Shown here: piece after piece, positions 52,333 through 60,569 of the stretch
Layout: the number at the start of each line of letters is the position of its first letter
Numbering within the stretch: the stretch's first letter is position 1
Assembly (NCBI RefSeq): GCF_023148685.1
Contig: NZ_JAHXNL010000009.1
Coordinates: forward strand, 62,001-126,000
Origin: Georgenia sp. EYE_87
GTDB taxonomy: Bacteria; Actinomycetota; Actinomycetes; Actinomycetales; Actinomycetaceae
DNA length: 64,000 nt
Direction: 5' to 3'
The notes under the pieces: model-generated
Told to the model about the DNA's origin: nothing
The model's database searches: none
The model's input: only the letters and a program-made list of their open reading frames with translations
Translations under genes and position numbers: made by a program

Positions 52333-52644
52333 GTGACCTACGAGTTCGACGCCGAGCTGTGGCTGTGGGACGCCCGGCAGATGGACACCTGGACGTTCGT
52401 CTCGCTGCCCGCGGAGATGGCGGACGAGATCCTCGAGCTGTCCGCCCCGTACGAGCGCGGGTTCGGCTCGGTGCGGGTGGAGGTCGCCGTCGGGAGGACG
52501 GTGTGGCGGACGTCGGTCTTCCCCGACAGCGGCCGGCGCACGTACGTGCTTCCGATCAAGAAGGCGGTGCGGAAGGCGGAGGGGCTCGAGGCGGGGGACA
52601 CGGCGCGGGTCCGGCTGACGCTGCTCGACGTCGGAGCCGGCTGA
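52333..52644 (+). CDS. DUF1905 domain protein
   Basis: A protein of 103 residues from GTG 52333 with AGGAG upstream. YEFDAELWLWD, WTFVSLPAEMADEI, GSVRVEVAVG and YVLPIKKAVRKAEGLEAGDT match the small DUF1905 beta-barrel, of unknown function. 12 bases before the next gene; probably co-transcribed. Confidence 0.82.
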   Translation: MTYEFDAELWLWDARQMDTWTFVSLPAEMADEILELSAPYERGFGSVRVEVAVGRTVWRTSVFPDSGRRTYVLPIKKAVRKAEGLEAGDTARVRLTLLDVGAG

Positions 52645-52656
52645 GAGGATGCGGCC

Positions 52657-53706
52657 ATGACGACGGACGGCGGGACCCACCGCAAGCGCATCGGCTTCCT
52701 CTCGTTCGGGCACTGGCAGCCGGTGCCCGGCTCCCAGACCCGCACGGCCGCCGACGCCCTGCTGCAGACCATCGAGCTCGCCGTCGCCGCGGAGGAGCTG
52801 GGCATCGACGGCGCGTACGTGCGCGTCCACCACTTCGCCCGCCAGCTCGCCTCGCCCTTCCCGCTGCTCTCCGCCGTCGCCGCACGCACCTCCCGCATCG
52901 AGATCGGCACCGGCGTGATCGACATGCGCTACGAGCACCCGCTCTACATGGCCGAGGAGGCGGCGGCCGCCGACCTCATCAGCGGCGGGCGCCTCCAGCT
53001 CGGCGTCAGTCGCGGCTCGCCCGAGACGGCGCTGCGCGGGTACGAGTCCTTCGGGTACGTCCCGGCGGAGGGCCAGAGCGACGCCGACATGGCCCGCGCG
53101 CACACCGAGCTCTTCCGCGCCGCGATCGACGGCGCGGCGGTGGCGCGCGCGAACCCGCGGATGACGGGGAGCGAGGCGCCGCTCGCGATTCAGCCGCTCT
53201 CGCCGGGCCTGCCCGACCGGATCTGGTGGGGCTCGGGGACCCGGGCCACCGCCCGGTGGACGGCGGAGCAGGGGATGAACCTGATGAGCTCGACGCTGCT
53301 GAGCGAGGACACCGGCGTGCCGTTCGACGAGCTGCAGGCGGAGCAGATCGAGCACTACCGCCAGGCCTGGCGCGAGGCGGGGTGGGAGCGCGAGCCGCGC
53401 GTCTCGGTCAGCCGCAGCGTCATCCCGCTCGTCACCGACCTGGACCGGGCCTACTTCGGCGGCCGGGAGGACGAGCGGCACGACCAGGTCGGCATGCTCG
53501 AGGGCGTGCGGGCACGGTTCGGCAAGAGCTACACCGGCGAGCCGGACGTCATCGCGGAGGAGCTGAGCAATGACGCGGCCGTGGCGGCGGCGGACACGGT
53601 GCTGCTCACGGTGCCGAACCAGCTGGGGGTGGACTACAACGCCCAGCTGTTGGAGAACATCGCCCGGCACGTGGCGCCGGCGTTCGGGTGGTCGCCGGCC
53701 GGGTGA
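52657..53706 (+). CDS. LLM-class (luciferase-like) flavin-dependent oxidoreductase
   Basis: A protein of 349 residues with the TIM-barrel luciferase-like pattern: ELGIDGAYVRVHHF, RIEIGTGVIDMRYEHPLYMAEEAA, LISGGRLQLGVSRGSP. It uses FMN or F420 with an unknown substrate. ATG 52657 follows AGAGGA. Ends about 130 bases before the glycine riboswitch. Confidence 0.87.
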   Translation: MTTDGGTHRKRIGFLSFGHWQPVPGSQTRTAADALLQTIELAVAAEELGIDGAYVRVHHFARQLASPFPLLSAVAARTSRIEIGTGVIDMRYEHPLYMAEEAAAADLISGGRLQLGVSRGSPETALRGYESFGYVPAEGQSDADMARAHTELFRAAIDGAAVARANPRMTGSEAPLAIQPLSPGLPDRIWWGSGTRATARWTAEQGMNLMSSTLLSEDTGVPFDELQAEQIEHYRQAWREAGWEREPRVSVSRSVIPLVTDLDRAYFGGREDERHDQVGMLEGVRARFGKSYTGEPDVIAEELSNDAAVAAADTVLLTVPNQLGVDYNAQLLENIARHVAPAFGWSPAG

Positions 53707-53834
53707 GCCCGCCGCGGGGGACCGGGGGCGCCGCGGCTGGGTGACCCGGGTGGCCAGCCTCACGCGTGCGCTCCGCGTCCGACGCCGTCCGATGGGAGAT
53801 ACTTGAGTCTCGACAACTGAACATGCCACCGAAC

Positions 53835-54012
53835 CGCGGCGGGAGAGTCCCGCTGTTGCGGGCGCCGAAGGAGCAACCTCCCCGGGAATCTCTCAGGCCC
53901 CCAAGACCGCCGCCGGCGAGGCTCCTCTGGAAAGCAACCCCCGCGGGGGTTCACCGACGGTGTAACCGGGCCACGGCCCGCGAAAGCTCTCAGGTCCGAT
54001 GACAGAGCGGGG
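53835..54012 (+). promoter_or_regulatory. tandem glycine riboswitch
   Basis: Two glycine-type aptamers in series. Aptamer 1 (about 53836-53905) has gcgggagagtcccgc, GCGCCGAAGGAGCAA (53862-53876) and CTCTCAGG. Aptamer 2 (about 53915-54011) has gaggctcctctggaaagc, CACCGACGGTGTAA and GAAAGCTCTCAGGTCCGATGA. The short linker between them is typical. It lies 50 bases before GTG 54063 of an EamA transporter, which it presumably turns on or off in response to glycine. Usual targets are glycine-cleavage genes; none is here. Confidence 0.93.
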
Positions 54013-54062
54013 AACGACCCACCCGCCGCGCGCCTCCGCGCGCACCTGTCCTGAGGAGTTCT

Positions 54063-55112
54063 GTGGCACTGTCGGCCGACGCGCCCGCGCGCGTCCACGA
54101 GATCACCCGTCCCGGCGCCGCGCCGGCTCACCCCACAGCCGCGCAGCCCGTACCGGCTCACGCCGCAGCCGGGCCCACCCGCCCGGCCCCGGCCGGCGAC
54201 CCGGCCCGCAACCGCCGTCTCGGCGTCGTCGCGATCGTCGTCTCCGCCACCGCCATGGGCACCGCCGGCGTGTTCGGCCGCCTGGCCACCCCGTCCGGCG
54301 CGCTGATCGGCGAGGCGCTGACGATGGGCCGCATGCTGGTCGGCGCCGTCGGGATGCTGGTCATCCTCGCCGTCGGCCGCCGCCTCGGCGTCCTGCGCCG
54401 CACGCGCCTGTCCTGGTCCGTCGCGCTCGGCGGCGTCTTCCTCGGGCTGTCGCTGGCGACGCTGCTCTCCGCGACGGTGCTCATCGACCTCGCCCTCGCC
54501 GTGGCGCTGCACTACCTCGGGCCGGTCCTCTCCGCGTCCCTGGCCTGGGTGCTGCTCAAGGAGTCGATGACCCGCGTCGAGGTCGTCTCCCTCGTCATCA
54601 GCTTCGCGGGGATGACCCTGGCGGCCGGTCTCGTCGGCGGCGACCCGGCCGTGGCGTCCGGCCAGGAGGCCCTGGGTCTGGGGCTGGGCGTGGCCTCCGG
54701 GATCTTCTACGGGGCGGCGCTGCTGTGCTACCGGTACCGCACGGACATGCCGGCGGACGTGCGCAGCTTCTGGAACTTCGCCTTCGGCGCCCTGGGGACC
54801 GCGGCCCTGGTGGCCGTGGTGCGGCCCGACCTGTCCGGGATGACGGCGACCCACTGGGCGTGGGCCGCCGCGTTCTTCCTCGTCTGCGGGCTCCTCGCCC
54901 TGGGCCTGCTGGTCGTGGCCGGCAAGCACCTGCGCGCCGCCGAGCTCTCCGGCCTGTCCTACTGGGAGGTCGTGGTGGCGCTGCTGCTCGGTGCCGCCCT
55001 GTTCGGCGAGGGCGTCTCGGCGCTCGCCGCCGCCGGGGCCGGGCTCATCGTCATCGCGGGCGTCGTCCCGCTCCTTGGTCCTGCACGAGCCTCATCGACA
55101 CGAGCTCGGTGA
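54063..55112 (+). CDS. EamA/DMT-family transporter under glycine riboswitch control
   Basis: A protein of 349 residues from GTG 54063 with GAGGAG upstream. After a Pro/Ala-rich 50-residue N-terminus come ten membrane helices in two EamA repeats (GVVAIVVSATAMGTAGVFGRL...; GLGLGVASGIFYGAALLCYRY...). EamA carriers export amino acids and other metabolites; the riboswitch suggests glycine or a related compound. The 3' end overlaps the converging GNAT gene by 62 bases. Confidence 0.87.
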   Translation: MALSADAPARVHEITRPGAAPAHPTAAQPVPAHAAAGPTRPAPAGDPARNRRLGVVAIVVSATAMGTAGVFGRLATPSGALIGEALTMGRMLVGAVGMLVILAVGRRLGVLRRTRLSWSVALGGVFLGLSLATLLSATVLIDLALAVALHYLGPVLSASLAWVLLKESMTRVEVVSLVISFAGMTLAAGLVGGDPAVASGQEALGLGLGVASGIFYGAALLCYRYRTDMPADVRSFWNFAFGALGTAALVAVVRPDLSGMTATHWAWAAAFFLVCGLLALGLLVVAGKHLRAAELSGLSYWEVVVALLLGAALFGEGVSALAAAGAGLIVIAGVVPLLGPARASSTRAR

Positions 55113-55665
55113 ATCCGGCGCGCCGGGCGAAGCGCACCTTCCGGCGCTTGTGCACCGTGAAGCCGAGCCTGGCGTAGAGCCCGAGGGCGGGGGCGTTGGT
55201 GTCCTTGATGTCCTCGAGCACGTACTCGCGGTAGCCGGGCAGCGCCACCAGGTGACGCAGCAACGCGGTGGCGACCCCGCGACCCTGGTGGGCCGGCTCG
55301 GTGGCGACGAACCCGATCTCGGCGAGCCCCGGCCGGGCGCCGGCGGACGCGCGCATGAACCAGCCCCGGATCACGACGTAGGCGAGCAGCCCCCGTGCGA
55401 GCCCGAGGTGACGCCGGATCTCCCGCCATCGCGGCGCGAACAGCGACTGGCCGCCCTCGGTGAGCGAGGCGAGGCCGGCGGGCTCGCCGTCCACGAGGGC
55501 GACGTAGAACCGGTCGAGCAGCAGCATGTGCTCGAAGGCGTCGGCCAGCCGGCCGGTGTCGCGCGAGAACGCGACGAAGTCCTCCGCGAAGCTGCGCACG
55601 TAGACCTCGGTGATGCGGCGCCGGTATCCCTCGCCGAGCTCGTCCCCCCGCTCGACGACGACCAT
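55051..55665 (-). CDS. GNAT-family N-acetyltransferase
   Basis: A protein of 204 residues from ATG 55665. The acetyl-CoA loop HQGRGVATALLRHL, GLYARLGF and flanking strands mark the GNAT fold. A 9-bp repeat immediately upstream encodes Val-Asp-Glu units in frame, so GTG codons within it could act as alternative starts and would lengthen the protein. Substrate unknown. Confidence 0.83.
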   Translation of the reverse strand: MVVVERGDELGEGYRRRITEVYVRSFAEDFVAFSRDTGRLADAFEHMLLLDRFYVALVDGEPAGLASLTEGGQSLFAPRWREIRRHLGLARGLLAYVVIRGWFMRASAGARPGLAEIGFVATEPAHQGRGVATALLRHLVALPGYREYVLEDIKDTNAPALGLYARLGFTVHKRRKVRFARRAGFTELVSMRLVQDQGAGRRPR

Positions 55666-55968
55666 CGTCCCGTCCACCTCGTCCACCTCGTCCACCTCGT
55701 CCACCTCGTCCACCCGTCCATCCCGCCGTCGCGCGGACCTCACGGGCTTGGATCCGACCGGCTCCGCTCCTGCGAGATGCCCTGCGTGGGCACCACCGAA
55801 CGCGTCGCGCTCGGACCCATCTGAGTACGGGACCGGCAGGACCGCCAACCTTTTTCGGCCGGTCCTCGGATGCGAGCGCGCGTCGCCGGCGTCGCCCGCA
55901 CCGTGGCAGGTACCGGCCGTGGCCACAACCGCTCACCCCCCGTTCATCACCGAGCCATATCCCCTCGC
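55666..55968. other. intergenic stretch upstream of GNAT and glycosidase genes
   Basis: A 303-base gap between divergent genes that holds the 9-bp repeat. Small reading frames here lack ribosome sites and are not believed. The promoter of the GNAT gene was not identified. Confidence 0.5.
55672..55716. repeat. 9-bp microsatellite at the GNAT start
   Basis: Five tandem copies of gtccacctc (55672-55716; the last is gtccacccg). On the coding strand each reads GTGGACGAG, i.e. a GTG plus a GAGG-like ribosome site. Copy-number change would keep frame and alter start choice or initiation strength. Confidence 0.92.
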
Positions 55969-56039
55969 TACGGTCGGAAACCGCGGCCGGACGACGACGT
56001 CCGGGCCGCGCCAACCAGAACCGATCACCCGGGGGAACC
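55969..56039 (+). promoter_or_regulatory. -10 box and hairpin leader (copy B of the repeated leader)
   Basis: TACGGT (55969-55974), then exactly eight bases later a hairpin: cgcggccggac (55982-55992), loop gacgac, gtccgggccgcg (55999-56010; one bulged G). It is followed by CCAAC, CGATC and GGGGGA before GTG 56040. Order and spacing match copy A at 3543-3613. Confidence 0.5.
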
Positions 56040-59000
56040 GTGCACCTGCCCGCCCGAAGACTGACCGCCGCGCTCGCCGGCGCCGGCCTCTGCCTCACCG
56101 CCGTCGGCGCGCTGCCGGCGCTGGCCGGCACCGAGCCGGAGGCCGAGACCCTCGCCGAGCTCGTGACCGTCGGCGACGCCGGCGGCCTCGACCTCGACGC
56201 CGACGGCTCCGTGCTCCACGAGGTCTCCACCCAGGCGGTCGCGCCGGGGCTGGACCTGACCAGCTTCCAGCGCCTGGAGGAGAAGGGCTGGACGTCGGGC
56301 AACATCCTCAAGGCCGACCTCACCGAGCCGACCCTGAGCATGAAGGTCCTCGACTCCGGCGCCACCACCGCGCCGGCCACCGTGCTCGATCAGGTCCGGG
56401 GCACCGGGGCGGTCGCCGCCGTCAACGGCAACCACTTCGACATGAACTTCACCAACGCCCCGATCTTCACCACGATCAGCGACGGCGAGATCATCAACGG
56501 CTACAGCCAGGCCTACCCGGCGTTCACCCTCACCGACGGCGTCGCCGCCATCGAGTACCTCTCCGCCTCCGGCACCCTCACCGCCGGCGACGCCACCCAC
56601 GAGCTCGCCGGCCTGAACCGCGCGACCGTTCCGGCCAACTCGATCGGCGTCTACAACGAGCGGTGGGGGAGCGCCTCCCTCGACCGCCCCGCCGGCGTGC
56701 CCGGCGAGACCGACGTCGCGACCGCCGTCGTCTCCGGCGGCACCGTCACCGCTGTGTCTGCCGGGGCCGGCGTGCCCGCGTTCCCCACAGGCGGTCAGGT
56801 CCTGCTGGGCCGCGGGACCGGTGCGGCCGCCCTGCGCGCCCTCGAGGTCGGCCAGGCCGTGGAGGTCACGGTCTCCCCGAGCTCCGACGTCGACCTGGGC
56901 ATCGGCGGCAACGTCCCGCTGGTCCTGGACGGCGCGCTCGCGGACTTCCCGGACGAGCCCGTCGCCGCCCGCACCGTCCTCGGACTGACCGAGGACGGCT
57001 CCGAGCTGCTCGTCGCCACGGTCGACGGGCGCAGCGCCACCGCCCGCGGCCTGACCCGCGTGGAGATGGCCGAGCTGATGATCGACCTCGGCGCCCACAA
57101 CGCCGTCAACATCGACGGCGGCGGCTCCACCACCATGGTCGCCCGCCCCGCAGGCGGCACCGAGCCCGAGCTGGTCAACGTCCCCTCCGACGGCTCCCAG
57201 CGCGTGGTGGCCAACTCCCTGGCGTTCTTCTCCTCCGCCGACACCGAGGAGCTGACCGACGTCGCCGTGCGCCCCGTGCTGGACGGCGAGGACGCCCACC
57301 ACGTCATCCCCGGCCTGCACCGCACCGTCGAGGGCGTCGGTCTGTCCGACCAGCTCGCCGGCACCGACGCCGAGGGCCGGTTCACCGTCACCTCGCCGGG
57401 CTCGCTGCCGAACGGCGCCGACGCCAACGCGGTCATCACCGGGCAGACGAAGACCGGTGCCGTCCTCGAGGGCGTCACGCCCGGCCCGGCCACCGTCACC
57501 TACAAGGCGTCCGGCCTGACCGGCGCCACGAACCTCACCGTGCTCGGGCCCCTCGACCACGTCACCGCCTCGACGTCGCAGATCGCCATGGAGGGCGAGG
57601 GCGACACCGCCACCATCTCCCTCACCGGTCACGACGCCGACGGCTTCTCCGCGCCGATCGAGGTCTCCGACGTCGAGGCCTCCGTCGCCGAGGGCTTCAC
57701 CATCGAGCCGGCCGGCCCGGGCGCCTTCACCATCACCGCGACCACGGGCTCCGGCTCCGCGCTCGCCCAGCTCGAGGTGGCCGGGACCGTGGTCCAGGTC
57801 CCCGTGACCGTGGGCCTGACCACCAGGCCCGTCACCGACCTGGCCGACGGCGCCGCCTGGCGCTTCGAGCAGGCGCGAGCCACCGGCACGCTCACCGTGG
57901 CGGAGGGCCCGGCGGGCCAGCCGGCGCTGCGGCTGACGCACGACTTCACGACGTCGACGGCGACGCGCGGCTCCTACGCCGTCGCGCCCGCGCCCATCCC
58001 CGTGCCCGGGCAGCCGCAGGCGATCACGATGCTGATCGACGGCGACGCCACCGGCGCCTGGCCGCGCCTGCAGGTGCGCGACGGCGACGGGGTGGTCAAG
58101 CAGCTCGACGGCCCGATGGTCACGTGGGAGGGCTGGAAGGAGACCACCTTCCCCGTCCCGGCGGGGACCGCGTTCCCCCTCACGCTCGAGCGCGTGCGGA
58201 TCATGGAGACCCGGTCCACCGCGAGCTACCGGGGCGACGTCGCGTTCACGGACATCGCCGCGGTCGTCGCTCCCGACGTCGAGCAGCCGGTGGTCGCGCC
58301 CGTGCACGACCCGGTGATCGTCACCGACGGGACCGTGGACGGGTACGCCCAGCGGATCGCGGTGATGTCCGACGCGCAGTTCGTCGGGCGGGCGCCCGAC
58401 TCCGACACCGTCGCGGCCGCCCGTCGCACGCTGCGGGAGATCGTCGCCGAGGACCCGGACCTGCTCGTCGTCAACGGCGACCTGGTCGACGAGGGCGCCC
58501 CCGTCGACCTCGACCTCGCCCGGCGGGTGCTCGAGGAGGAGGTCGGCGACGCCGTCCCGTACCTGTACGTGCCCGGCAACCACGAGATCATGGGCGGCTC
58601 GATCGGGGCCTTCGAGGCGGCCTTCGGGCCGGCGCAGAACGTGGTGGACGTGGCCGGCACGCGGGTCATCACGCTCGACACCTCCGCCGGGTCCCTCCGG
58701 GCCGGCGGGCTGGACCAGATCCGGCTGCTGGAGGACTCCCTCGCCTCGGCGGCCACCGACCCCGCGGTCACCGGCGTGGTGGTGTTCTTCCACCACCCGA
58801 CCGAGGACCCGCTGCCCGACGACGCCTCGCAGCTCTCCGACCGGTACGAGGCCGCGGCGGTCGACACCCTGCTCGGCGGCTTCCGGGCGTCGGCCGGGAA
58901 GTCCGTCGCCGCGGTCAACGCCCACGTCGGCGCTTTCCACGCCCGCAGCTTCGACGGCGTCTCCAACGTCATCAACGGCAACTCGGGCAAGTCCCCGGCC

Positions 59001-59558
59001 TCCACGCCCGAGAACGGCGGGTTCACCGGGTGGACGCTGCTCGGCATCGACCCGGCCGACGGCGTGGTCGGCGAGAACCCGGCACCCGTGGCCGACCGGC
59101 TGGACTGGATGCGGGCGGAGGTCCGCGCCCGGGTGGACGCGCTCGCGCTCGACGTGCCGGTCGAGCTCACGCTCGGGGAGACCGCCGTCGTCCGCGGGAC
59201 GGTCACGCAGGACGGCACTCGCGCGGTGCCGGTGGCCTGGCCGATGAGCGCCGACTGGGCGGGGGAGGGCGTGACCGTCGCCGCCGCGTCCGGTGCCGAG
59301 CTCGAGGGCGAGGCGGCGGTGCTGCGCCTCAACCCGGCCACCGGTGAGCTGACCGCCGTCGGGTCGGGCACCGCCACGGTGCGGCTGACCGTCAACGGGG
59401 TCACCGAGGAGGTCACCGTCACCGTGCCCGCGGTGGAGGCGCCCGCGTGCGAGACGCCCGGCTCGGCCCCGACCGGGGCGCCCGGCGGCGCGGGCGAGAA
59501 CACCCAGGCGCTCGAGCGTGGCCTGGGCAAGCCGCCGTGGGGCCGCTGCGGGGAGTGA
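56040..59558 (+). CDS. secreted phosphodiester glycosidase (NAGPA-like) fused to a metallophosphoesterase
   Basis: A protein of 1172 residues from GTG 56040. Residues 1-30 are a Sec signal (RRLTAALAGAGLCLTAVGALPALAGT). About 75-400 are a NAGPA/DUF2233 domain (VAAVNGNHFDMNF, VNIDGGGSTTMVARPAGG, RVVANSLAFF) that removes sugars from phosphodiesters. Beta-sandwich segments fill 400-760. About 770-1020 are a calcineurin-type phosphoesterase (MSDAQF, NGDLVD, GNHE, FFHHP, NAHVGAFH metal ligands). A Big2-like repeat and a Cys-containing tail end the protein. Likely acts on teichoic-acid-like or other extracellular phosphoglycans (inference). Confidence 0.87.
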   Translation: MHLPARRLTAALAGAGLCLTAVGALPALAGTEPEAETLAELVTVGDAGGLDLDADGSVLHEVSTQAVAPGLDLTSFQRLEEKGWTSGNILKADLTEPTLSMKVLDSGATTAPATVLDQVRGTGAVAAVNGNHFDMNFTNAPIFTTISDGEIINGYSQAYPAFTLTDGVAAIEYLSASGTLTAGDATHELAGLNRATVPANSIGVYNERWGSASLDRPAGVPGETDVATAVVSGGTVTAVSAGAGVPAFPTGGQVLLGRGTGAAALRALEVGQAVEVTVSPSSDVDLGIGGNVPLVLDGALADFPDEPVAARTVLGLTEDGSELLVATVDGRSATARGLTRVEMAELMIDLGAHNAVNIDGGGSTTMVARPAGGTEPELVNVPSDGSQRVVANSLAFFSSADTEELTDVAVRPVLDGEDAHHVIPGLHRTVEGVGLSDQLAGTDAEGRFTVTSPGSLPNGADANAVITGQTKTGAVLEGVTPGPATVTYKASGLTGATNLTVLGPLDHVTASTSQIAMEGEGDTATISLTGHDADGFSAPIEVSDVEASVAEGFTIEPAGPGAFTITATTGSGSALAQLEVAGTVVQVPVTVGLTTRPVTDLADGAAWRFEQARATGTLTVAEGPAGQPALRLTHDFTTSTATRGSYAVAPAPIPVPGQPQAITMLIDGDATGAWPRLQVRDGDGVVKQLDGPMVTWEGWKETTFPVPAGTAFPLTLERVRIMETRSTASYRGDVAFTDIAAVVAPDVEQPVVAPVHDPVIVTDGTVDGYAQRIAVMSDAQFVGRAPDSDTVAAARRTLREIVAEDPDLLVVNGDLVDEGAPVDLDLARRVLEEEVGDAVPYLYVPGNHEIMGGSIGAFEAAFGPAQNVVDVAGTRVITLDTSAGSLRAGGLDQIRLLEDSLASAATDPAVTGVVVFFHHPTEDPLPDDASQLSDRYEAAAVDTLLGGFRASAGKSVAAVNAHVGAFHARSFDGVSNVINGNSGKSPASTPENGGFTGWTLLGIDPADGVVGENPAPVADRLDWMRAEVRARVDALALDVPVELTLGETAVVRGTVTQDGTRAVPVAWPMSADWAGEGVTVAAASGAELEGEAAVLRLNPATGELTAVGSGTATVRLTVNGVTEEVTVTVPAVEAPACETPGSAPTGAPGGAGENTQALERGLGKPPWGRCGE

Positions 59559-59586
59559 TCCCGCCCGGCCCAGCGGCCGGGTGATC

Positions 59587-59632
59587 GAGAAGCGGGGCCG
59601 TCCTCCCGGGGGAGAGGACGGCCCCGATTCTC
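59587..59632. terminator. strong bidirectional terminator
   Basis: A 19-bp stem with one mismatch (left arm 59587-59605, right arm 59614-59632; core ggggccgtcctc/gaggacggcccc), 8-base loop, between converging genes. No T-tract. Confidence 0.85.
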
Positions 59633-59698
59633 ATGGTCAGCCCGGCGGAGGCCCCGCTTCTCGTCAGCCGGGCGGAGGGTAGCCTCGCCGCCCGGCGC

Positions 59699-60559
59699 CT
59701 ACCCGTGCTGCGACACCGCCGCCTCGATCCGGCCCCTCAGCTCCGCGTCCACGGCGGGCAGGGCCATCCGGCTGGCCCACGCGGCGCCGGTGCGGGCGGC
59801 CATCGCGGTCTTGAGGCGGGGGATGGTCGGGCCCGTCAGGCCGACCACCTCCTTGACGCTGGCCTGGGCACGCTCCGCGGCCTCGCCGTCGCCGGCGTCC
59901 AGCGCGCGGGCGAGCGTGGAGAACGTCTCCGGGAAGGCCGAGGAGACGCCGGAGACGACGCCGGTCCCGCCCTGCTCGAGCACCCACGGCAGGGTGGCGT
60001 CGTCACCGGAGTAGAGCTCCTGGCCGTCCTGGAGCGCGGCGGCGTACTCGGTGAGCCGCGCCGCGGCCCCGCCGGACAGCTTCACGCCCACCATGCCCGG
60101 CAGCGCCAGGACGCGGCGCAGCACCTCCACCGGGACGTCCATGCCGGTGCGCTCGGGGAAGAGGTAGGCGTACACGTCGGCCTGGGGGAACGCCTCGGTC
60201 AGCGCCCGGAAGAACGCCACCACGCCGTCGTCGTCGGTGGGCAGGTAGTACGGCGAGAGCAGCGCGAACCGGCTGATGCCGAGGTCCGCCGTCGCCGCGG
60301 CGAGGCGGAGCACCTGGCGGGTGCTGCCGTGGCCGAGGTGGGCCACCACCCGCGCGGCGCCGAGCACCTCGGCGGCCACGCGGAAGAGCTCGACCCGCTC
60401 GTCGTCGTCCAGCGCGGGGAACTCCCCGGTGGTGCCGGCGACGAGCACGCCGTCGACGTGCGGGTCGATCGTGCGCAGGACGCTCTCGAACTCGGTGAGG
60501 TCGAGCGACCCGTCCTCGGTGAAGGGCACGGGGACGGCGCTGATGATCTGGGCGGGCAT
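59699..60559 (-). CDS. DapA/NanA-family aldolase (possible N-acetylneuraminate lyase)
   Basis: A protein of 286 residues; ATG 60559 behind AAAGGAAG. The Schiff-base Lys160 (VGVKLSGG), Tyr132 and the GTTGE loop (42-46) are present. The family includes dihydrodipicolinate synthase and sialic acid lyase. Its place after a sialidase-like gene and a tripartite transporter favours a sugar-acid lyase, but the usual YNPP/YNIP segment reads YLFPE, so substrate remains open. Confidence 0.85.
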   Translation of the reverse strand: MPAQIISAVPVPFTEDGSLDLTEFESVLRTIDPHVDGVLVAGTTGEFPALDDDERVELFRVAAEVLGAARVVAHLGHGSTRQVLRLAAATADLGISRFALLSPYYLPTDDDGVVAFFRALTEAFPQADVYAYLFPERTGMDVPVEVLRRVLALPGMVGVKLSGGAAARLTEYAAALQDGQELYSGDDATLPWVLEQGGTGVVSGVSSAFPETFSTLARALDAGDGEAAERAQASVKEVVGLTGPTIPRLKTAMAARTGAAWASRMALPAVDAELRGRIEAAVSQHG

Positions 60560-60569
60560 GGGCTTCCTT

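Noticed and set aside
56025-58940. 971-residue minus-strand frame opposite the glycosidase
   Set aside because: Gly/Val/Asp/Arg-rich shadow of a protein with a signal peptide and two enzyme domains.
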